Shown here piece after piece: positions 1 to 8,703 of a stretch of 64,000 bases of DNA. Position 1 is the first letter of the stretch; each line of letters opens with the position of its first letter. The DNA is from Methylobacteriaceae bacterium (GTDB lineage: Bacteria > Pseudomonadota > Alphaproteobacteria > Rhizobiales > Beijerinckiaceae), in contig JAEULW010000255.1 of the NCBI GenBank assembly GCA_016793505.1, positions 27,886-91,885 on the forward strand, read 5' to 3'. A program made the position numbers and the translations under genes. The notes below the pieces were generated by a model. It ran no database searches and was not told where the DNA came from. It was given only the letters and a program-made list of their open reading frames with translations.

Positions 1-555
1 GGCGGCTGCGGCGGCAACATCGCCTGGCACACCGAGAACGACACGCTGGAGATCGCCGATCGCGACATTCTCCTGCGCGACATCAAGGTCTATTGCGAGA
101 TGGTCGCCGGCATCGCCGACGCCGAGATCCTGCCGTTCGACTGGCGCGCCCAGATCGCCGAATTCGGCGACACGATCGCCGCCTATCAGAAGGCGGCGGG
201 CAAGGCGTTCGACCTGACGCCCGCGGCCGAAGCGACCGCGGCGCTCGGCGAGCGGCTCGAGACCTTCTACAAGGCGACGCAGCGCGGCAAGGTGAAACCC
301 GCCGCCGCCAACGCCGTGATCCAGCGCCTCGCGCGCATTCTCGTGCCGATCAACTACACGACGACGCCGCGATTCCGCCATGATCCGGCGACGCCGGTGC
401 CGGCGCTGCCGACGCTCGCGCCGGCGACGCAGCTCAAGGGGCTCGACAAGACGCGCCTCGGCTTCGCCCGCACCCAGCTTGTGCGTGGACAAAATCGCTA
501 TATCGCGGCCTTGCGCGACGCGGAGACGATCGTCGCCGCCGCGCTCGCCGGCTGA
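1..555 (+). CDS. M28-like peptidase, C-terminal fragment (tandem copy 1)
   Basis: The reading frame is open from base 1, so this is the last 184 or so residues of a gene cut by the window edge. It begins inside a WHTENDT motif, which carries the last metal-binding histidine of M28 (aminopeptidase Y/Q-type) zinc peptidases, and continues into an alpha-helical C-terminal extension. The same extension, recognisable throughout, ends the next gene, so the two are tandem paralogues 12 bp apart and probably co-transcribed. The first 60 or so bases are almost identical to 1761-1818 of copy 2, whereas the remainder has clearly diverged. Substrate unknown; a peptide or amide is the family expectation. 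Confidence 0.85.
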   Translation, partial: GGCGGNIAWHTENDTLEIADRDILLRDIKVYCEMVAGIADAEILPFDWRAQIAEFGDTIAAYQKAAGKAFDLTPAAEATAALGERLETFYKATQRGKVKPAAANAVIQRLARILVPINYTTTPRFRHDPATPVPALPTLAPATQLKGLDKTRLGFARTQLVRGQNRYIAALRDAETIVAAALAG

Positions 556-567
556 CGGAGAACGATC

Positions 568-2310
568 ATGGCCCTGACAGAGAACGAACGCGCGGTTCTT
601 TCCGACATCTCGCTCGATGCGCCGTGGGATCTCGTCGTGACCTACGCGAAGATGCATCGCTGGCGGCCCGAGGACGTCAACAAGGGCGCCGATGCGCTCG
701 GCCGACGGTTGAAGAAACTCGGCGTGCCGTTCGAGATGCACAAGCCGACGATCTATCTGTCGATCCCGCTCGACGCATCGGTGAAGCTCGGCCGCAAGAC
801 GTTCCGCGCCAAGCCGCCGTCGATGTCGCTGTCGGCGCCCGGCGGCGTCTCCGGCCCGCTCGTCTATCTCGACGCGGACGAAGAGAAGTTCCGCTCCTAC
901 ACGCGCGATCCGAAGGAAATCTTCAAGGACGGCGGCGCCGACGGGCCGAGTCGTGTCGGCGGGAAGATCGCGGTGCTGAACGGATTCGCCAATCCCGGCA
1001 CATGTTCGCTGCTGGAGGAGTGGGGCGCGCGGGCCGTCATCGCCGTCAATCCCGGCGTCGACATTCACTGGGGCACCTGCACGACGATCTGGGGCTCGCC
1101 CGATCTCGACGATCTGCCGCGCAAGCCGAAGATTCCCGTCGTGGCCGTCTCCAATCCCGATGGCCAGCATCTCATCGCTGCGGCGAAGACCGGGCAGACG
1201 GCGAAAGTCGCCGCCGAGATGCTCGAGGGCTGGTTCATGCAGAAAGTGCCGGTGGTCACGATCCCCGGCGCCGTCGAGCCGGAGCGTTTCGTGCTCGTGC
1301 ATGGCCACTACGACTCATGGGAAGTCGGCGTCGGCGACAACGCCACCGGAGATGCGACTCTGCTCGAGCTTGCGCGCGTGCTGCACAAGAATCGCAGCAA
1401 GCTGCGGCGCTCGGTGCGCATCGCCTGGTGGCCGGGACATTCCACCGGCCGTTATGCCGGGTCGACCTGGTTCGCGGATCATTTCGCCGAGGATCTCGAC
1501 GAAGCCTGCGTCGCGCAGATCAATTGCGATTCGCCCGGCTGCCGCTGGGCGACGAGCTATCATCAGACGACCTGCATGCCCGAGGCGCGCGACCATGTCG
1601 CCGACATCATCACGGAAATCGCCGGTCTGCCGCCGAAATTCAAGCGGCCGAACCAGGCCGGCGACTACTCCTTCAACAATATCGGCATCTCGAGCTACTA
1701 CATGCTGTCCTCGACAATGCCGGACGATCTCCGGGCGCAGAAGAACTATTATGCAGTGTCGGGCTGCGGCGGCAACATCGCCTGGCACACAGAAAACGAC
1801 ACGCTGGAGATCGCCGACAAGAACGTGCTGATGACAGACATGCGCATCTATCTCCTGTCGGTGCTGCGCCACGCCAACGCCAGCTATCTGCCGGTCGACT
1901 GGCGCGCCGCGATCGCCGAATTTCTGGCGACGATCGGCGCCTACCAGAAGGCGGCGGGCAAGAACTTCGATCTGTCGCCGGCGCGGCAGGCGACGGAGCG
2001 CCTCGGCGCGCGGCTCGACGCGCTCTATGCGCGCATCGCCAGGAAGACGATCGACGAGGCGCGCGCCAACGAGGCGCTGATGCGGCTGGCGCGCGTGCTG
2101 GTGCCGATCAACTTCACCCAGCAGCCGCGCTTCCGGCATGATCCCGCCTATGCCTGTCCGCCGCTGCCGACGCTTGCGTCTGTGCGCGATATCGCCAGCG
2201 CAGGGCCCGAGCGAACCGGATTCGTGAAGACGCAAGCCATGCGCGGCCAGAACCGCTATCTCGGCGCGCTGCGCGAGGCGACGCGCCTCGTCGACGCCGC
2301 GCTGGCGTGA
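568..2310 (+). CDS. M28-family metallopeptidase-like protein (tandem copy 2)
   Basis: This 580-residue protein has no obvious signal peptide. The M28 layout is visible: HGHYDSW near residue 246 (H and D), GDNATG near 257 (bridging D), NCDSPG near 320 (D) and AWHTENDT near 406 (H). Where M28 enzymes have the adjacent Glu-Glu pair (general base plus zinc ligand) this protein reads WWPGHSTG near 290, so the pair is absent. It may be a divergent subfamily with His as ligand, or an altered chemistry. About 110 residues of C-terminal extension are shared with copy 1. The ATG is preceded by a GGAGAACGATC-type ribosome site. The MDR reductase follows 7 bp downstream, suggesting one operon. Confidence 0.8.
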   Translation: MALTENERAVLSDISLDAPWDLVVTYAKMHRWRPEDVNKGADALGRRLKKLGVPFEMHKPTIYLSIPLDASVKLGRKTFRAKPPSMSLSAPGGVSGPLVYLDADEEKFRSYTRDPKEIFKDGGADGPSRVGGKIAVLNGFANPGTCSLLEEWGARAVIAVNPGVDIHWGTCTTIWGSPDLDDLPRKPKIPVVAVSNPDGQHLIAAAKTGQTAKVAAEMLEGWFMQKVPVVTIPGAVEPERFVLVHGHYDSWEVGVGDNATGDATLLELARVLHKNRSKLRRSVRIAWWPGHSTGRYAGSTWFADHFAEDLDEACVAQINCDSPGCRWATSYHQTTCMPEARDHVADIITEIAGLPPKFKRPNQAGDYSFNNIGISSYYMLSSTMPDDLRAQKNYYAVSGCGGNIAWHTENDTLEIADKNVLMTDMRIYLLSVLRHANASYLPVDWRAAIAEFLATIGAYQKAAGKNFDLSPARQATERLGARLDALYARIARKTIDEARANEALMRLARVLVPINFTQQPRFRHDPAYACPPLPTLASVRDIASAGPERTGFVKTQAMRGQNRYLGALREATRLVDAALA

Positions 2311-2317
2311 AACGAAG

Positions 2318-3319
2318 ATGCAGGACATGCGCGCGGTCTTCTACGAGCGCTGCGGCCCGGCCGCTGAGGTCTTGCGTCTCGGTGCGACGCCGAGCCCGGC
2401 CCCGGGGCCGAATGAGGCGCTCGTGCGCGTGCATGTCTCGGGCGTCAATCCGCATGACGTCAAGAAGCGGGCGGGCTGGCTGACGCAGGAGTTGCCGGCG
2501 CCGCGCGTCATTCCGCATTCGGACGGCGCCGGCGTCATCGTCGAGGCCGGGCCCGGCGTCGCGCGCGAGCGCATCGGCGAGCGCGTGTGGATCATGCATG
2601 CCTCGGATCAACGCCCCGGCGCCGGCGCGGCGGCCGATCTCGTCGTCGTGCATTGCGATCACGCGGTGCGCCTGCCCGAGGGCGTCGGCTTCGATGTCGG
2701 CGCCTGTCTCGGCGTGCCGTTCCTGACGGCGCATGACGCCGTGCTGCGCGACGGGCCGGTGACCGGACAGACGGTGCTGGTGCAGGGCGGCGCCGGCGCT
2801 GTCGCGGGCTACGCGATCCAGCTCTGCGTCTGGAATGGCGCGCGCGTCATCGCCACCGTGAGTTCGCCGCAGAAAGCCGCGCACGCCCGCGCGCTCGGCG
2901 CCGACATGACGATCGACTATACGCGCGAAGATGTCGTCGCAGCGGTTATGGAGCAGACACGCGGGCGCGGCGTCGATCGCATCGTCGAGGTCGATTTCGG
3001 CGCAAATCTCGTCGCCGATCATGCCGTCATTCGGCCCTGCGGCGTCGTCGCCAGCTATTCCTCGAGCCGCGTGCGCGAGCCGACGCTTCCCTACTACGCT
3101 TTCGCGCGCAAGGGCGTCACGCTGCATTTCGTGCAGGGCATGCTCCTGACGCATGAGCGCGCCGGGGCCGGGATTCGCGACGCGACCGCGCTGCTCGAGC
3201 GCGGCCGCCTCGTTCATCCGATAGCGCGGACGTTTCCGCTGGCCGAGACCGCGGCGGCGCATGAGCTGCAGGAAGGCGGCGTCGCGATCGGCAAGATTCT
3301 CGTCGCCAACGATCTCTGA
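2318..3319 (+). CDS. MDR-superfamily NADPH:quinone reductase-like oxidoreductase
   Basis: The product is 333 residues, a typical length for quinone-oxidoreductase (QOR) type medium-chain dehydrogenases. The N-terminal GroES-like domain spans about residues 5-120 and includes the SGVNPHDVKKRAG stretch. The Rossmann cofactor domain shows VLVQGGAGAVAGYAIQL near 150-166, matching the nucleotide loop of zinc-free MDR enzymes. The catalytic-zinc cysteine/histidine set is not evident, so quinone, enone or aldehyde reduction with NADPH is more likely than alcohol oxidation. It lies 7 bp after the M28-like gene on the same strand and converges with the M20 peptidase gene. A second in-frame ATG at 2327 (MRAVFYE) is an alternative start. 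Substrate cannot be read from the sequence. Confidence 0.85.
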   Translation: MQDMRAVFYERCGPAAEVLRLGATPSPAPGPNEALVRVHVSGVNPHDVKKRAGWLTQELPAPRVIPHSDGAGVIVEAGPGVARERIGERVWIMHASDQRPGAGAAADLVVVHCDHAVRLPEGVGFDVGACLGVPFLTAHDAVLRDGPVTGQTVLVQGGAGAVAGYAIQLCVWNGARVIATVSSPQKAAHARALGADMTIDYTREDVVAAVMEQTRGRGVDRIVEVDFGANLVADHAVIRPCGVVASYSSSRVREPTLPYYAFARKGVTLHFVQGMLLTHERAGAGIRDATALLERGRLVHPIARTFPLAETAAAHELQEGGVAIGKILVANDL

Positions 3320-3329
3320 TCCGCCGCGT

Positions 3330-4712
3330 TCAGACGCGCATCCTGCCGAGTTCGGCGAGCAGCGCCGCGCCGCTGCGAATGCCGTTGTGGAAGCAGTCGA
3401 GCGACAGATTCTCGTTCGGCGCGTGATTGGCCTCGTCGGCGTTGGCGTAGGGCGTGCCGAAGGCCGGCAGTCCGAGGATCTTGGTGAAGACATAGTCCGG
3501 CAGGCTGCCGCCGAGCGCGGGGAAGAGCAGGGGCTCGACGCCGAAGCCGGCGCGCATGGCGGCGACCACCGCGGGCGCGAAGCGTGACTCGAACGGCGTC
3601 TTCGACGGCAGCATGCCGCCCTGCGCAACGAACTCCACCTCCGGCGCGTGTCGTGCGACATGCGCCGCGACCTTCTCGAACACCTGCTGCGGCGTCATCG
3701 CCTCGACGAGTCTAATGTCGCATTTCGCGATCGCCTCGGCCGGCAGCACCGTCTTGCTCCCCGCCCCGCCATAGCCGCCATGCAGGCCGTTGATCGTCAG
3801 CGTCGGATGGAACATCAGCCGGTCGTAGAACGGTCGAGCGGCCGGCGCGTCGAGGCGAGCGACGCCGATCTCCTGCATGGCGCCGGCAAGATCGAGCGGC
3901 AGCGCGGCGGCGGCGCGGCGCTCCGCCTCGCTCGGGGCGACGATCGGATCGTGCAGCCCCTCGATGGTGATCTCGCCGGCGGCATTCTTCATCGTCGCGA
4001 GCAGATGCACGAGCGTCCAGATGGCGTTCGGCGCGACGCCGCCGAAATTGCCCGAATGCATGTCGCGCTTCGCCGTTCGGGCGCGCAGCTCGAAGGAGGC
4101 GACGCCGCGCACGCCGAAATTGACGACCGGCGCGCCCGAGCGATGCAAAGGTCCATCTGCGGTGACGACGAGATCGGCCTGCAACTTGTCGGCATGTTGG
4201 CGGACGAAATCCGCGATATGCGGGCTGCCGATCTCCTCCTCGCCCTCCAGCAGCACGATGACGTTGCAGGGCAAGGCGCCATGCACGGCGAGGTGCGCCT
4301 CGATCGCCATCAGCTGGGCGAAGTGCTGGCCCTTGTTGTCACCGATGCCGCGCGCATAGATGCGCCCGTCGCGGATCGTCGGCTCGAAGGGCGGGCTCAG
4401 CCACTGATCCAGCGGATCGGGCGGCTGCACGTCGTAGTGGCCGTAGAGAATCACCGTCGGCGCGCCGGGCCGGTCGGTTCTGCGCCCGAGGATCATCGGG
4501 TGGCGCGCCGTCGGCAGCGCCTGCGCCTCGAGGCCGAGCGCGCCCAGCATGTCGAGCAGCAACGCGCCGACCTCGGCGATGCCGATGTTCTGCGCGCTGA
4601 TGCTGGGATGGCGGACATAGTCCATCACCCGCCGCACATAGTCGTCCCGGCGCGCGTCGATATGGGCGAGGACGCGGGCCAGAGCCTGATCGTCCGTCTG
4701 CGTCTCGCTCAT
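3330..4712 (-). CDS. M20-family metallopeptidase (dipeptidase/ArgE-DapE-CPG2 type)
   Basis: This 460-residue zinc peptidase has every canonical M20 residue: YGHYD at 90-94 (H92, D94), GIGDNKG near 125 (bridging Asp), LLEGEEEIGS near 155-162 (general base and ligand Glu), a TADGP Asp near 185 and a late NHAP histidine. The length fits cytosolic dipeptidases or carnosinase-like M20 enzymes with a lid domain. Its start overlaps the hyuA stop by 4 nt, so translation is probably coupled. Being the last gene of the SDR-transketolase-TRAP-hyuBA operon, it may hydrolyse the N-carbamoyl or amide product released by HyuAB; that pairing is known for hydantoin pathways but is an inference here. Confidence 0.9.
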   Translation of the reverse strand: MSETQTDDQALARVLAHIDARRDDYVRRVMDYVRHPSISAQNIGIAEVGALLLDMLGALGLEAQALPTARHPMILGRRTDRPGAPTVILYGHYDVQPPDPLDQWLSPPFEPTIRDGRIYARGIGDNKGQHFAQLMAIEAHLAVHGALPCNVIVLLEGEEEIGSPHIADFVRQHADKLQADLVVTADGPLHRSGAPVVNFGVRGVASFELRARTAKRDMHSGNFGGVAPNAIWTLVHLLATMKNAAGEITIEGLHDPIVAPSEAERRAAAALPLDLAGAMQEIGVARLDAPAARPFYDRLMFHPTLTINGLHGGYGGAGSKTVLPAEAIAKCDIRLVEAMTPQQVFEKVAAHVARHAPEVEFVAQGGMLPSKTPFESRFAPAVVAAMRAGFGVEPLLFPALGGSLPDYVFTKILGLPAFGTPYANADEANHAPNENLSLDCFHNGIRSGAALLAELGRMRV

Positions 4713-6766
4713 GCGCGCATTCCCTCGGCGGAGGATTCATCGACGAGCAGCAGCGCGCCGTTGGCCATCACCTCGGCCCGCCAGCCGGCGTGAACCAGCG
4801 TCGTGGCGTCGAGCTGCGTGACGATCGCCGGCCCGGTGAAGCGATCGCCGGCGCCGAGCGTTGCGCGATCATACACCGGCGCCGCGATGCGACGGCCTTC
4901 GACGAACATCGGATGCGTCGCTGCGGGACGCGCGCCAGCGCCGCGCGGCGCGGTCTGACGCGGCGGCGCGCCGACCGCGCCGACCGCCTCGACGCGCAAC
5001 GTGACGCATTCGATCGGCGCGTCGAGCGTGAAGCCATAGAGCCCGCGATGTTGCGTCTCGAACGCCGACTCGAGCGCGGCGGCCTCGTCGCGCCAGGGCG
5101 TCGCCACCTCGCCGCCCTGGCCGCGATAGCGCATCAGCGCGGCGCGCGCGAAGCTGCGGCGTGCGGCGGGAATGCGCTCGGCCTCGAGCCAGGCCTCGGC
5201 CTTCGCCTCGAGTTCGGCGAAGATCGCATGCGCCGCGCCCATGTCGACGACGTCGGCCTGCGCCAGCGTGCGGGCGAATTCGGCCTTGATGTCGGCGGCC
5301 AGCAGCCCGTCGGCGCAGAGCACGCCGGGCGCGACCGGAATCAGAACCCGCGAGACGCCGAGCAGGCGCGCCAGCGCGCAGCCGTGCAAGGGGCCTGCGC
5401 CGCCGAACGGCGTCAGCGTGAAGTCGGCCGGATTTCGTCCGCGCTCGACGGAGACGACGCGCAAGGCGCCCATCATGTTGTTGTCGACGATGGCGAGGAC
5501 GCCCTGCGCCGCCGCCTCCACCGACAGGCCCAGCGGCCGCGCGATCGTCTCCTCGACGACGCGTCGCGAGGCCTCCGCATCGAGCCGCATGCGGCCGCCG
5601 AGCAGGCTCGCCGGCAGATGGCCGAGAACGACATGCGCGTCGGTGACCGTGGAGAGCGCGCCGCCGCGCCCGTAGCAGGCCGGACCCGGATCGGCGCCGG
5701 CGCTCTCCGGCCCGACGACGAGCGCGCCGTCGCGCAGGCGCGCGATCGAGCCGCCGCCGGCGCCGATCGTCACCATGTCGAGCATCGGCAGAGGCAGCGG
5801 CCAACCGCCGACATGCCCGCTCTGGGTGAGGCCGATGCGACCTTTCTCGATCAGGCAGATGTCGGCGCTGGTGCCGCCGATGTCGACGGTGATCAGGTTG
5901 TCGACGCCACACTCGGCAGCCGCCTCGCGCGCGCCGACGACGCCGGCGGCGGGACCGGACAGGGCGGTGGTGATCGCCGCCTCGCGGATGCGCGCCGCGC
6001 CCGCCACGCCGCCATTCGACTGCATCAGCAAGAGCGGCGCATCGACCTTCAGATCGGCGAGCCGTTGCTCGAGACGCGCGATATAGGTCGCGACGCCCGG
6101 CGTCACGACGGCGTTCAGCGCGGTGGCGAGCGAGCGCTCGAACTCGCGCACGACCGGCAGAACGTCGCTCGATGCGGTGACGGCGACGCCCGGCAACTCC
6201 TGCGCGAGAATTTCGGCCGTCCGCCGTTCATGCGACGGATTGGCGTAGGCGTGCAGCAGGCACACCGCCACCGCCGACACGCCGAGCGCCCGACAGCGCG
6301 CGGCGGCGGCGCGCACGCTCGCCTCGTCGAGCGGCGTCAACACGGCCCCGCCGGCGGCGACGCGCTCGCGCACCTCGAACACGCGCGAGGCCGGCACGGG
6401 GCGCGGCGGCTTCACCCAGGCGTAAAGATTGGCGCGGCGCGGAATGTCCTGCCGGCCGATGGTGAGAACGTGACGAAAGCCTGCGGTGGTGATCAGCGCC
6501 GCCGCGGCGCCCTTGTTCTCGAGGATCATGTTGGTCGCGACCGTCGTGCCGTGCAGCACGCGGCCGAGCGCGGCGGCCTCGCGTCCTGCGGCGCGCAGCG
6601 CGAGCTCCACGCCGGCGAGGAAGGCCTGCGAGGGGTCGGACGGAACGCTCGGCGTCTTGGCGCGCCAGACGCGACCGCTGGCGTCGTCGCGCAGCGCCAC
6701 GTCGGTGAAGGTGCCGCCGATGTCGACGGCGACGGTCAGCGCCGCCTCAGAGGAGTTCGTCGACAT
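4709..6766 (-). CDS. hyuA: HyuA hydantoinase/oxoprolinase-family subunit A
   Basis: The product is 685 residues, the normal size for the ATP-binding subunit of N-methylhydantoinase, 5-oxoprolinase or acetophenone-carboxylase-like enzymes. Two ASKHA phosphate loops are visible: DIGGTFTDVAL at residues 15-25 and DIGGTSADICL near 295. HyuA acts with HyuB to open cyclic amides or carboxylate ketones at the expense of ATP. The ATG at 6766 (MSTNSSEAA) is chosen because it brings the first phosphate loop to the usual N-terminal position. It overlaps the hyuB 3' end by 20 nt, consistent with tight co-translation. The cyclic amide or other substrate is not identifiable from sequence. Confidence 0.9.
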   Translation of the reverse strand: MSTNSSEAALTVAVDIGGTFTDVALRDDASGRVWRAKTPSVPSDPSQAFLAGVELALRAAGREAAALGRVLHGTTVATNMILENKGAAAALITTAGFRHVLTIGRQDIPRRANLYAWVKPPRPVPASRVFEVRERVAAGGAVLTPLDEASVRAAAARCRALGVSAVAVCLLHAYANPSHERRTAEILAQELPGVAVTASSDVLPVVREFERSLATALNAVVTPGVATYIARLEQRLADLKVDAPLLLMQSNGGVAGAARIREAAITTALSGPAAGVVGAREAAAECGVDNLITVDIGGTSADICLIEKGRIGLTQSGHVGGWPLPLPMLDMVTIGAGGGSIARLRDGALVVGPESAGADPGPACYGRGGALSTVTDAHVVLGHLPASLLGGRMRLDAEASRRVVEETIARPLGLSVEAAAQGVLAIVDNNMMGALRVVSVERGRNPADFTLTPFGGAGPLHGCALARLLGVSRVLIPVAPGVLCADGLLAADIKAEFARTLAQADVVDMGAAHAIFAELEAKAEAWLEAERIPAARRSFARAALMRYRGQGGEVATPWRDEAAALESAFETQHRGLYGFTLDAPIECVTLRVEAVGAVGAPPRQTAPRGAGARPAATHPMFVEGRRIAAPVYDRATLGAGDRFTGPAIVTQLDATTLVHAGWRAEVMANGALLLVDESSAEGMRA

Positions 6767-8582
6767 AACTGCCCCGATGGAAGGCCTTTGCCGCGGGCCG
6801 GACGCGGCGCAGCGCCGCCGTTCCGGCCGGATCGAGCGCATCGTCGACGATGGCGACGCCGTAGTCGCGGCGCGCCGCCTCGAGGCTGACGAAGCCGCCG
6901 CGCACATCCTCCAGCACCTCGTCGGGCGGGCGGTCGAAAGGATGGCCGTGACCACCGCCGCCGCCCGTGACGATCCTGAGAATGTCGCCATGGCGCAGCT
7001 TGTGCCCGTCCGACAGCGGCGGCAGGCGCCGCTCGTCGGGCGCGCCCGGATTGACCGTGGCCGAGCCGACGCCGCCGCAAAGGCCGCCGGCGATGCCCCA
7101 GGGCGGATTCTTCACGCTGTCGATGCGGATGGCGAGCAGCGCCTCCTCGGCGAGGATTTCATACTCGCGCACGATGCCGCAGCCGCCGCGGCGCCGGCCG
7201 GGCCCGCCCGAATCGATCGCCACCGCATATTCGCGCAGCCGCACCGGATAGCCCTGTTCGAGAAACTCGACCGGATAGTTCTCCTGCGCGACGAAATAGA
7301 CCGCGTCGATGCCGTCGGCGAAGGGCCGCGCGCCATAGCCGACGCCGATGCCATCCGCCAGCAGGAACGGCTGCAGAGCGCCCTGCGCGGTGCGGAACAC
7401 GCCGCGCATGATGGTGATCACATAGGCCGAATGCGCCGCCGGCGCGCCGCCGCCGGCGACATTGACGAGGCCGTTCAACGCCGCGAGCACGCGCATCATA
7501 GTGAGGCCGCGCATGCCGAGCGGAGCGGGAAAGCGCGGCCACAGCAGCGAACCTTCGCGCAACAGAACCTCGTCGAGCGCCTGCGGCCCGCCGGCGTTGC
7601 ACACCTGCGCCGGATCGCCGCCGAGATAATAGAGACCGAGCGCCATGCCCGGCACGCCGGGATTCATCAGGAAATTGACCGGCCCGAACGACTGGTCGTC
7701 GGTCTGCGTCGCGTCGAAGACGAAGCGATCCTCGCCATTCGCCTGTCGCGTCCGCGTCAGCGCCAGACGCAGCTTGAAGGGTCCGGCGCCGTGCCCGTCC
7801 GAATCGATCGCGTCGGTGAAGCGGTGCGTGCCGTAATCGAAGGTCGCGGCCAGACGCTGGCGCACGACGCCGCGGGTGCGCGCCAGAAGGCGCGCCAGCG
7901 CGTCGCCGAACGTCGACACGCCGAAGCGCCGCACGATCTCCTCGACGCGCCGGACGCCGAGTTCGACGCTCGCCATCAGCGCCTTCATGTCGCCGAGGCT
8001 CTGCTGCGGATAGCGCGAATTGCGGTGGAAGATCGCCAGCGCCGCCTCGTTGGTCGCGCCGGCGTCGATCAGCCTGGTCGGCGGCACGATGATGCCTTCA
8101 TGCATGATGTCGGTGGCGTCGGGGCTGATCGACCCCGGCCGCAGCCCGCCGATGTCGGCGAAATGCGCCCAGGCCATGACGAAGGCGACGCGCGCCCCGT
8201 CGCAGAACACCGGCGCGATCAGCACCTGATCGTTGGAATGCGACACCGCCCCGCGCGAGCCGTAGCAGTCATTGTACCAATAGACGTCGCCGGGGCGCAT
8301 CGAGGCGGCGGGGAAACGCGCCAGCACCGGGCCGGTCATGTCGCCGAACACCGGCACCATCGAGCCGACCGCCATCACCCCGTCGGCGTCGAACAGGCCG
8401 GTGTAGAAATCCTTTTTCTCGCGGATGAAGGCGGAGATGGCGGTGCGCTCGATCAGCGCCTCCATCTCGCTCTGCGCCGCGCCGATCGCGCCGCGGATGA
8501 TCTCGAGCGTCACCGGATCGCCGGTCGCCGATCCTCGCGGACGCTCGCCCGCCGGCGCGCCGACGCTCACAGCTTCGTGCAT
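6747..8582 (-). CDS. hyuB: HyuB hydantoinase/oxoprolinase-family subunit B
   Basis: This 611-residue protein matches the hydantoinase B/oxoprolinase catalytic subunit. It has a DPVTLEIIRGA N-terminus, a central NDCYGSRGAVSH stretch with conserved Asp/His residues, a Gly-rich GGGGGHGHPFDRP segment near the C-terminus and the typical GFVSLEAARRDYGV tail. An upstream extension is open to 8666, but the ATG at 8582 (MHEAVSVG) has a GAGGGG ribosome site and fits the family length. It is translationally linked to hyuA and sits 121 bp downstream of the TRAP permease gene, on the same strand. HyuB probably forms an A2B2-like complex in the cytoplasm. Confidence 0.9.
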   Translation of the reverse strand: MHEAVSVGAPAGERPRGSATGDPVTLEIIRGAIGAAQSEMEALIERTAISAFIREKKDFYTGLFDADGVMAVGSMVPVFGDMTGPVLARFPAASMRPGDVYWYNDCYGSRGAVSHSNDQVLIAPVFCDGARVAFVMAWAHFADIGGLRPGSISPDATDIMHEGIIVPPTRLIDAGATNEAALAIFHRNSRYPQQSLGDMKALMASVELGVRRVEEIVRRFGVSTFGDALARLLARTRGVVRQRLAATFDYGTHRFTDAIDSDGHGAGPFKLRLALTRTRQANGEDRFVFDATQTDDQSFGPVNFLMNPGVPGMALGLYYLGGDPAQVCNAGGPQALDEVLLREGSLLWPRFPAPLGMRGLTMMRVLAALNGLVNVAGGGAPAAHSAYVITIMRGVFRTAQGALQPFLLADGIGVGYGARPFADGIDAVYFVAQENYPVEFLEQGYPVRLREYAVAIDSGGPGRRRGGCGIVREYEILAEEALLAIRIDSVKNPPWGIAGGLCGGVGSATVNPGAPDERRLPPLSDGHKLRHGDILRIVTGGGGGHGHPFDRPPDEVLEDVRGGFVSLEAARRDYGVAIVDDALDPAGTAALRRVRPAAKAFHRGSYVDELL

Positions 8583-8644
8583 TGAGAACCCCTCGTCGGC
8601 GCGAGGATGGCCTGCGGCGGGGCGGCTGTCGAGTGGCCCGGATT

Positions 8645-8677
8645 GCGCCGGACGAGGCGCAGGCATGCGCCCGGCGC
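8645..8677 (-). terminator. GC-rich hairpin in the dctM-hyuB gap
   Basis: The arms GCGCCGG (8645-8651) and CCGGCGC (8671-8677) are perfect complements and enclose a shorter nested GCGC/GCGC pair. There is no following T-tract, so it is not a classic intrinsic terminator. It could be a processing, stabilising or attenuating hairpin that sets different levels for the TRAP genes and hyuBA. In DNA this GC-rich a chance occurrence is possible. Confidence 0.3.
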
Positions 8678-8703
8678 GAGCGCTCCGCCCGGTCAGCGGC
8701 GCA

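Noticed and set aside
4790..6889. Open frame of 699 codons on the plus strand
   Set aside because: Antisense to hyuA, which has two intact ASKHA phosphate loops; the translation is Arg/Asp/Ala repeats only.
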